This document shows positions 58,084 to 64,000 of a stretch of 64,000 bases of DNA, in pieces. A model generated the notes under the pieces. That model was given only the letters and a program-made list of their open reading frames with translations, was not told where the DNA came from and searched no databases. Made by a program: the position numbers and the translations under genes. The stretch lies in NCBI RefSeq assembly GCF_026125785.1, contig NZ_JAHCKL010000001.1, forward strand, positions 314,949 through 378,948, written 5' to 3'. Source of the stretch: Hydrogenophaga sp. (GTDB lineage Bacteria; Pseudomonadota; Gammaproteobacteria; Burkholderiales; Burkholderiaceae_C). The first letter of the stretch is position 1. The number at the start of each line of letters is the position of its first letter.

Positions 58084-59102
58084 AACTGCACATGGCAATC
58101 CCGGTGCACGCTCACCCGGTGCCAGGAGCCCAGGTCGGGCGCGACGGCTGGCAGGCCTTGAAGCAGAGGCTGTTCCAGGGCGAAGAGTTCCAGCGGGCTG
58201 CGCCGGGTCGTGCCATGGCAGCGCACGCCAGCCTCTTGCATGACCCAGGCCTGGGCCTGTGCGTTGAGGTCGGCCAGGTCGCGGAACTCGCGCAGCGGCA
58301 GGAAGTTGCCCTTGAGGTATTTGACGCCGGCCTCGACGATGCCCTTCTTCTGCGGATCGTGCGGCGGACAGGCGTCGATCTTGAAGCCGTAGCCCTCGGC
58401 GCATTCGGCATAGGCGCGCTGCACGGTCGGATCCTGGGCGCAGGCCCGGGTGATAGCGCACTTGGCGTTGTCGATGATGACGCGCACCGGTACACCGGCG
58501 AACCACTCGAAGGCGCGGCGATGGCAGCCCAGCCAGGTGGCCACAGTCTGGTCCCAGACGAACTCGACATACTGATGGCGCGAATGGCATAGCGTCATCA
58601 CGAAGGCCCAAGTGCGCCGGGGCAGGCCGTCCGGGTGGATGAGCGTCGGGCCGGCACCGAAGTCCACCTGCGCGGCCTCGCCAGGCTCGAAGTCCAGCCG
58701 GCAGGTCGTCTCGGGCGGCAAGTGGGCGCGGATGTCGGCCAACAGTCGCCGCACGGCGGAGTAGCTGCCGGCCCAGGCGTGTTGGCGCTTCAGGGCGGCG
58801 TGGATGGCAGCGCCCGAGACGCCTTGCTCGACCCAGGCGCTGAGCAGGGCCCGGTGCGGCTCCAGGGTGGAGATGGTGGTGCTGGCGCGCCGGGGTTCAC
58901 CCAGGGCGGTGGCGATGTCCTCGTCGTCGGGCAACGGCTGCTGGACATTGAGCCAGCCGCGAGCGGTGGCCAGTTCACGCCATTGCGCCGCCTTGCGCCG
59001 ACCCATGAGACGGGCCGCCGCGATCTCCCGGTCGGACTCGCCCTGGCGCATTCGCAGCAAGGCCTGTCGGTAGTGATGCATCTCGAATCTCCTGCGCGCC
59101 AT
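58078..59102 (-). pseudogene. istA: IS21-family IstA transposase, C-terminally truncated
   Basis: Starts MARRRFEMHHYRQALLRMRQGESDREIA (helix-turn-helix) and includes LDFEPGEAAQVDFGAGPTLI and FAGVPVRVIIDNAKCAIT with catalytic acidic residues, then HDPQKKGIVEAGVKYLKGNFLP with the final Glu. The frame runs to about residue 340 (SVHRDCHVQFER) and then enters unrelated opposite-strand sequence, so the C-terminus and the downstream istB are missing. The DDE residues remain, but without IstB it is unlikely to transpose. Confidence 0.85.
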
Positions 59103-59189
59103 CGCTGAGCCTCCGGGCAAAGGCCCAAAGGGTAGAGATGGCGGCGGTCAATTCGGGGTGTCGTTCAACGCCTGCTGCTAGGCCAGTGG

Positions 59190-59312
59190 CCTCATTACGC
59201 CGATCCGAGACTGGCTCCAATACGGCGATCACGCCCTGGCTCCATTACGCCGGTCAGCGGGTGGCGCCTATATGCCGATCATGGAGTGGATCCAATATGC
59301 CGGTCGGTGACA
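59190..59312. repeat. Five 25-bp-periodic terminal repeats at the IS21 end
   Basis: Related units starting at 59190, 59215, 59240, 59265 and 59290 have the form TCCAATATGCCGGTC or TCATTACGCCGATC, exactly 25 bases apart. These match the multiple terminal binding sites of IS21-type elements. The element end is at 59312, where the sequence on the IS strand begins TGTCACC. Confidence 0.85.
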
Positions 59313-59718
59313 GACGTGGCACGAGCCATTTGGTCGCAAACAGCGGCTCGGCGCAGACGGTGACAATCCAGCGTGCCTCGCCATGCGCGCGGATCTGCTC
59401 CACTGCTTGCGCAAGGGCGGCAAAACCATCCTGCAAAACGGGCAGTGCCTCCTTGGCCGCGGGTGTCAGTCTCACTTTGCGATGGTGGCGCACGAACAGC
59501 TCGACGCCAAGGTGTTCCTCCAATGCCTTGATCTGGTGACTGATGGCTGCCGGCGTCACATGCAGTTCTTTTGCGGCAGCCGCGAAACTCTGTGTTCTCT
59601 CTGCCGCTTCCAGATAGGACAAGGCGATGAGTGGCGGCAGACGCCTGGGGCCGCAGGATGGCGGCAGTGCCTGCGTGACCTGCGAGAGACAGGTGGGGCT
59701 GGAACAGGCGTTGGCCAT
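59313..59718 (-). pseudogene. LysR-family regulator truncated by IS21 insertion
   Basis: Encodes about 135 residues of a GcvA-like LysR protein: RRLPPLIALSYLEAAERTQSFAAAAKELHVTPAAISHQIKALEEHLGVELFVRHHRKVRLTPAAK (winged helix-turn-helix), then VTVCAEPLFATKWLVPRL. After that the sequence passes into the IS21 end, so most of the effector-binding domain is gone. It lies beside the CitE-like lyase gene, which it probably regulated. The remaining DNA-binding part could act as a short competitor, but this is speculation. Confidence 0.82.
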
Positions 59719-59724
59719 TTGGGG

Positions 59725-60591
59725 CTAGTTGCCTTGAGCAACTTCGTACACTGCAAGCATACGTGCGAAGCTGCGCAGCACGGGCTTTTCGATCAGCTTG
59801 CCCTTGTACACCAGCAACCCGCCATCGCACTGAGAGAAAGCTTCGATTACCTGCCTCGCATGCTCCACGGTTTCGTCGTCGGGAGTGAAGGCAGCATTGA
59901 TATCGGGGATCTGCTTGGGATGAATGGCTCCCTTGCCGGTGAAGCCTAACTCGGCTGAGAGCGCCGCCTCGCGAAGCATGCCTTCACGGTTCTCTAAGTC
60001 GAGATAGGGCACGTCGATAGCATCCAGGCCGGACATAGCCGCCGCGTGCACGATGCGCGAGCGTGCGTACTGCAATGCCATCCATGTGGACTTGCAGCGC
60101 AGGTCTGCTGCCATGTCCACACCACCGAAGAACAGTGCCTCGATGCGGTCACTGGAGCGTCCGATCTCGCAGGCTGCTTCAAGAGCTTCGTTGGTTTCGA
60201 TAATGACGTGCAGGCGGGTCGTCAGTTTGTACTCGTCCAGCAGGACGCTTAGATTGCGCACCTCCTCGGGGCCCTTTACCTTGGGCAGCATAACGGCGGG
60301 AATGTCCATTGGCGCCTGCAGTAGCGCCTGCACGTCCATCATGCCCTCGATCGTGCGCAAACAGTTGAGCCGGATGATTCGCTCTACGCGCGCCGGCCCC
60401 TGCACCGTCACCAGATGCGTGAAGGCTTGCTCACGCGCATGCGCCTTGTCCTTCGGCGCGATCGCGTCTTCCAAGTCCACGCAGACGATGTCGGTGCCGC
60501 ATGCGAGCGCCTTAGGAAACATGTCCGGGCGGTTGCCCGGTGCGAAGATGAAACTGCGCCTCGCGCGAACAGATGGCTCTGTAGTAGACAA
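59725..60591 (-). CDS. CoA ester lyase (HpcH/HpaI aldolase, CitE-like)
   Basis: A 288-residue TIM-barrel lyase of the CitE/malyl-CoA lyase group. It includes RRSFIFAPGNRPDMFPKALACGTDIVCVDLEDAIAPKDK, the acid pair in VDLEDAI, RLNCLRT with the conserved Arg, VMLPKVKGPEEV, IIETNEALEAACEIG (metal-binding Glu) and GFTGKGAIHPKQIPDIN. It would cleave citryl-, malyl- or citramalyl-type CoA esters. It is intact, and probably belonged to a catabolic operon with the enoyl-CoA hydratase upstream on the same strand and the divergent TRAP transporter. Confidence 0.87.
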   Translation of the reverse strand: MSTTEPSVRARRSFIFAPGNRPDMFPKALACGTDIVCVDLEDAIAPKDKAHAREQAFTHLVTVQGPARVERIIRLNCLRTIEGMMDVQALLQAPMDIPAVMLPKVKGPEEVRNLSVLLDEYKLTTRLHVIIETNEALEAACEIGRSSDRIEALFFGGVDMAADLRCKSTWMALQYARSRIVHAAAMSGLDAIDVPYLDLENREGMLREAALSAELGFTGKGAIHPKQIPDINAAFTPDDETVEHARQVIEAFSQCDGGLLVYKGKLIEKPVLRSFARMLAVYEVAQGN

Positions 60592-60666
60592 ATCTCACTC
60601 CCTGGAAAAGAAAAAGATGGGGGCAAAGGGCCGCAAATGCTCTTCGGTATCTTGGCAGATCGAGTC

Positions 60667-61320
60667 TCAGCAGGTCCAATGGGGCTGACGCTTTTCGAGA
60701 AAAGCATCAATGCCTTCGCCTGCATCGGCTTCCATCATGTTTCGTGCCATAACCTCGCTGGCGTAGGCATAGGCATCGTTCAGGCCCATGGCCCTTTGCT
60801 TGTAGAACATAGCCTTGCCGTAACGGACTGCTGCGGGGCTCTTGGAGCAAATTTCTGCTGTCTTGCGATCGACTGCCGCATCTAGTTCTGCATCCGGCAC
60901 GGCCTCGTTGATCAACCCCCAGGTTGCGGCCGTGCTCGCGTCGATGAAGCTGGCCGTCACCAGCATATCGAAGGTGCGTTTGGGTGAGACATTGCGCGAC
61001 AGCGCCACTGCTGGCGTAGAGCAGAACAATCCCACGTTGATGCCCGATACTGCAAAGCGTGCCGATTCCGCGGCAATTGCGAGATCGCAGCTTGCCACCA
61101 TTTGGCATCCAGCTGCAGTCGCCACACCGTGCACACGCGCTATGACGGGAACCGGAAGTGCCTGAAGTCCCTGCATCACACGACTACATTGGGCGAACAG
61201 CTTTTGGTAGTAGTCGAGGCGCGGCTTTCCACGCATTTCCCGCAGATCATGCCCGGCGCAGAAGGCCTTGCCGATGCCTGCAAGCACGATACAGCGAGCT
61301 GTTCGATCGTCGTAGCCTTT
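60667..61320 (-). pseudogene. Enoyl-CoA hydratase/isomerase, N-terminally truncated
   Basis: Encodes about 215 residues of a crotonase: CIVLAGIGKAFCAGHDLREM (oxyanion hole), VHGVATAAGCQMVASCDLAIAAESARFAVSGINVGLFCSTPAVALSR, FDASTAATWGLINE-like and MMEADAGEGIDAFLEKRQPHW. The first strand and helix, about 40-50 residues normally before the oxyanion motif, are missing and replaced by a gntR sequence in another phase. A short in-frame start upstream at 61356 would add foreign residues. The protein is probably not functional. Confidence 0.82.
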
Positions 61321-61486
61321 GCATGGCCGTACGGACCGTCGAACGCGACAGCCCAATCTGCTGCGTAAGCGCGAGTTCAGTCACGCGCGCACCAGGTGCC
61401 AGTTCGCCAGACATCACCGCTTGGCGAATCCAATCTGCGGCCTGCAAGTCGAAGCTGCGCTTGTCGATGGAAACAACTTTGGACAT
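61305..61486 (-). pseudogene. GntR-family regulator, N-terminal fragment
   Basis: MSKVVSIDKRSFDLQAADWIRQAVMSGELAPGARVTELALTQQIGLSRSTVRTAMQRL is the winged helix-turn-helix start of a FadR/GntR-type regulator (57 residues), beginning at ATG 61486. After MQRL the sequence runs into the enoyl-CoA hydratase gene in a different phase. The effector-binding domain is therefore missing. Confidence 0.82.
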
Positions 61487-61670
61487 GGTAAGGCCCTGAG
61501 TTACACGGATAGTCAACAATCAATCATTGATCGACTGTACAGAGCCAGGGATAACCCTGGTTGACGCGTATTCATGCTACACGCAAACTTCGTCAAAGTT
61601 AAGTGTTAACAATTAATTGTCACCTTGCCGGGATGTCATAAGGCACCGGTTCTACCACTGCGAGAGGCCT

Positions 61671-62222
61671 ATGAGTTACAGACAGATCGCGAACCGCATC
61701 GCATACGTCATCGACGCAGCGCTTGCTGTCCTGCTGGTCGCCATGGTTGGCATGGTGTTCGGCAACGTCGTGCTTCGCTACGCTTTCGATTCCGGTTTGA
61801 TCTTGTCGGAGGAGCTGTCGCGCTTCGCCTTCATCTACCTGACGTTCTTGGGCGCCGTGGTTGCCAGCCACGAAGGGGCGCACCTTGGCGTCGACTCGCT
61901 GGTATCGGCCCTCCCTCGCAATGGAAAACTCGTCTGCGCCTTCCTGAGCGAAGTGCTGATCCTTGCCTGTTGTGCCTTGTTCTTCTGGGGCACGTGGCGA
62001 CAGCATGAAATCAACGCCACCAGCCACGCACCCGTATCAGGACTCCCGATGATTTGGGTCTATGGGCTTGGCTACGTCACGAGCGTCGGCATTGGCGTGG
62101 TATCGCTCAACAAGCTATGGCGAATCGTGAGTGGCCAGATTGCCGACAACGAACTGATTGCGGTGAGCGAGAGCGAAGAGGTTCCGCACACTGAGACCGA
62201 AGCCCCCCGGAGCCAAGCATGA
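61671..62222 (+). CDS. dctQ: TRAP transporter small permease (DctQ type)
   Basis: A 183-residue membrane protein with four hydrophobic helices. It starts MSYRQIANRIAYVIDAALAVLLVAMVGMVFGNVVLRYAFDSGLILSEELSRFAFIYLTFLGA; the SEELSRF segment is the DctQ hallmark. A GAGAGG site precedes the ATG at 61671. It overlaps the large permease gene by 4 bases. It forms, with DctM and the binding protein at the window end, a secondary uptake system for a carboxylate or similar anion. Confidence 0.92.
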   Translation: MSYRQIANRIAYVIDAALAVLLVAMVGMVFGNVVLRYAFDSGLILSEELSRFAFIYLTFLGAVVASHEGAHLGVDSLVSALPRNGKLVCAFLSEVLILACCALFFWGTWRQHEINATSHAPVSGLPMIWVYGLGYVTSVGIGVVSLNKLWRIVSGQIADNELIAVSESEEVPHTETEAPRSQA

Positions 62223-63496
62223 CCGCTGCCGTTTTCGTTTTCTCGCTGCTGGGCGCCATGGCGCTGGGCATGCCTATCGCGTTCGCGCTGATCGTTTGCG
62301 GCGTCTGCCTGATGCTGCTGGGCGGCCAGTTCGACACCACGATCCTTTCGCAGAAGATCATCGAAGGCGCTGACAGCTACCCGTTGCTTGCCATTCCGTT
62401 CTTCATGCTCGCTGGTGAGTTGATGAACGCTGGCGGTATCTCTAAGCGCATTGTCAATTTCGCGCTTGCCTGGGTCGGCCATATCCGCGGCGGTCTCGGT
62501 ATCGTGGCCATCGTCGCTGCGGTGATCTTGGCCGCGATCTCCGGCTCAGCAGCTGCAGACGCAGCAGCCCTTGCCGCGATGCTGATACCGATGATGCGTA
62601 AGGCAGGCTACGACATTCCACGCGCGGCGGGGCTGATCTCGGCCGGCGGAGTTATTGCTCCGGTGTTGCCCCCGTCGATTGGGATGATCATGTTTGGCGT
62701 CATCGCGAACGTCTCGATCGGCAAACTATTCATGGCTGCCATCGTGCCAGGCTTGTTGATGGGGGCGGCGTTACTCATCGCCTGGCTTGTCGTGGCTCGC
62801 AAGGACAATGTAGCTGTCTTGCCGCGCATGCCCATCAAACAGCGCTTCAAGGTGCTTTTCGACAGCCTGCTTGCACTCGTCATGCCGATTGGCATCGTCG
62901 GTGGCATGAAGTTCGGGATATTCACGCCCACTGAAGCCGCAGTCGCCGCAGCCGTCTACGCCTTTGTTGTCGGCAAGTTCATATATGGCGAGCTGCGTTG
63001 GAAGCAGATTTACCCGCTCCTCGTCAGTGCTGCAAAGACCACTGCGGTCGTGGTATTCCTGATCGCTACCGCGCTCGTCTCCGGCTGGCTCATTACCGCT
63101 TCTGAAATACCGGACCAGGTCAGCGCGATGCTGGCGCCTTTTGTCGACAGCCCAACTTTGCTGATGTTCATCATGATGGGCCTGGTGGTCGTGGTCGGCA
63201 CCGCGCTCGACTTCACTCCGACCCTTCTGATTCTGACCCCCGTGCTGATGCCGATAGTGAAAGAGGCCGGCATTGATCCAGTTTACTTTGGCGTGCTATT
63301 CGTCATGAATAACGCCATCGGTCTTATCACCCCACCGGTGGGCATCGTGTTGAACGTTATCTGTGGAACAGCCAAGCTGAAGATGAATGAGCTGATGAGA
63401 GGACTGTGGCCGTTCCTGTTCGCGGAATTGATCGTTCTTCTCTTGCTTGTGCTCTTCCCCGCTCTCGTGCTGGTGCCGCTCAAGTGGCTCACCTAG
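62219..63496 (+). CDS. dctM: TRAP transporter large permease (DctM type)
   Basis: A 425-residue permease with about 12 helices. Signature stretches: ALGMPIAFALIVCGVCLMLLGG, LLAIPFFMLAGELMNAGGISKRIVNFALAWVGHIRGGLGIV, AAISGSAAADAAALAAMLIPMM and GVIAPVLPPSIGMIMFGVIA. Toward the end come FGVLFVMNNAIGLITPPVGIVLNVICG. Its start overlaps dctQ (ATGA). The binding-protein gene follows 47 bases downstream. Confidence 0.94.
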   Translation: MTAAVFVFSLLGAMALGMPIAFALIVCGVCLMLLGGQFDTTILSQKIIEGADSYPLLAIPFFMLAGELMNAGGISKRIVNFALAWVGHIRGGLGIVAIVAAVILAAISGSAAADAAALAAMLIPMMRKAGYDIPRAAGLISAGGVIAPVLPPSIGMIMFGVIANVSIGKLFMAAIVPGLLMGAALLIAWLVVARKDNVAVLPRMPIKQRFKVLFDSLLALVMPIGIVGGMKFGIFTPTEAAVAAAVYAFVVGKFIYGELRWKQIYPLLVSAAKTTAVVVFLIATALVSGWLITASEIPDQVSAMLAPFVDSPTLLMFIMMGLVVVVGTALDFTPTLLILTPVLMPIVKEAGIDPVYFGVLFVMNNAIGLITPPVGIVLNVICGTAKLKMNELMRGLWPFLFAELIVLLLLVLFPALVLVPLKWLT

Positions 63497-63543
63497 CAGT
63501 GGATTCCCAACCTGAAATCGACCAACCTTCAAAGGAGACATTT

Positions 63544-64000
63544 ATGAAACACCGTCAACACAGCATCCTGGGTGCTGCCGCCATTACCGCCGCCCTGAGC
63601 ATTTCCGTGGGTTTCAGCAGCGCCGCGCATGCGCAGTTTCAGGAACGCACCATTCGCATGTCCTCTGGCGTGAGCAAGGAGCACCCCAATGGCATGGCGA
63701 TGATCAAGATGTCGCAATGCCTGGCGGAAAAGTCGGGTGGAAAATTCAAGCAGCGCAACTATTTCGACGCTTCTCTTGGCGCCGAACTGGCTGCCTCGCA
63801 ACAGGTTCGTTCGGGTACGCTCGATGTCGCCATGCTCGCCCCGTCTCCCTTGGTGGGCTCCATTCCTGAGCTGGCCGTTTTCGACCTGCCTTTCCTGTTC
63901 AACAACAACCAGGAAATCGATGCGTTCTTCAGCGGAAAGGTCAACGACTATTTCCGCGAGAAGTACCGCGGCATCGGCTTGGAGTTCCTGACCTATTGGG
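63544..64000 (+). CDS. dctP: TRAP transporter substrate-binding protein (DctP type), 5' part
   Basis: The first 152 residues are present; the gene continues past the window. The signal peptide is MKHRQHSILGAAAITAALSISVGFSSAAHAQ. The mature part has FQERTIRMSSGVSKEHPNGMAMIKMSQCLAEKSGGKF and LGAELAASQQVRSGTLDVAMLAPSPLVG, standard DctP folds with the pattern of a periplasmic carboxylate receptor. AAAGGAGAC precedes the start. The ligand cannot be read from this part. Confidence 0.93.
   Translation, partial: MKHRQHSILGAAAITAALSISVGFSSAAHAQFQERTIRMSSGVSKEHPNGMAMIKMSQCLAEKSGGKFKQRNYFDASLGAELAASQQVRSGTLDVAMLAPSPLVGSIPELAVFDLPFLFNNNQEIDAFFSGKVNDYFREKYRGIGLEFLTYW

Overview
The window is a 64 kb piece of a high-GC proteobacterial chromosome. 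Gene content and style point to the Burkholderiales, most likely Comamonadaceae (Hydrogenophaga/Acidovorax/Variovorax-like): a Liv-type ABC transporter beside beta-oxidation genes, TctA/TctB and TRAP uptake systems, tmk-holB-pilZ-tatD order, and dispersed copies of a 26-bp palindromic repeat whose translation reads RAEPVEA inside coding regions. This assignment is inference from family knowledge; no rRNA or tRNA gene was seen that could confirm it.

Left part (1-23.8 kb). After the end of a DUF697-like gene come, on the minus strand, a luciferase-like flavin monooxygenase, cysteine synthase, MsrB and SelO. The plus strand then carries a long catabolic region: an acyl-CoA ligase, a periplasmic binding protein, LivH-LivM-LivG-LivF, a FadB/FadJ-type multifunctional enzyme, thiolase, acyl-CoA dehydrogenase, SDR, PaaI-type thioesterase, CurA-like reductase, AidB-like acyl-CoA dehydrogenase, GST, ElaA-type acetyltransferase and another SDR. 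Together these look like uptake, CoA activation and beta-oxidation of a carboxylic acid. Several simple and dispersed repeats sit in the gaps of this region.

Middle part (23.8-52.3 kb). Mostly ordinary chromosomal genes: a surface lipoprotein with a Pro-Ala linker, PKD, lyase-like and discoidin-like regions; Ogt; a Kef antiporter; two MFS exporters; a DUF72 protein; Tex; two tandem HDOD proteins; a patatin; TrhO; a hybrid histidine kinase; an iron-type alcohol dehydrogenase; an HSL-type esterase; a hotdog thioesterase fused to a GNAT domain; NRDE; YgfZ; MltG-Tmk-HolB-PilZ-TatD; an ankyrin protein; and TctB-TctA ending at a clear intrinsic terminator.

Accessory scar (52.3-61.5 kb). A roughly 2-kb minus-strand cassette is flanked by near-identical 21-bp direct repeats with a dif-like TGTATA core. 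It encodes a DUF3653/VC1465-type protein and a ribbon-helix-helix protein preceded by palindromic operators. Next to it is a decayed end of a PAGI-2/ICEclc-type integrative element (ParA, ParB, SSB) in which parB and ssb are joined out of frame. Then follow IS5- and IS21-family fragments, a lysR gene cut by the IS21 end, a CitE-like lyase, and a deletion junction that joins the 5' part of a gntR gene to the 3' part of an enoyl-CoA hydratase gene.

Right end (61.6-64 kb). A DctQ-DctM-DctP TRAP transporter runs off the window. It is divergent from the CitE-like lyase and hydratase remnants and was probably part of the same carboxylate catabolic locus before the rearrangements.
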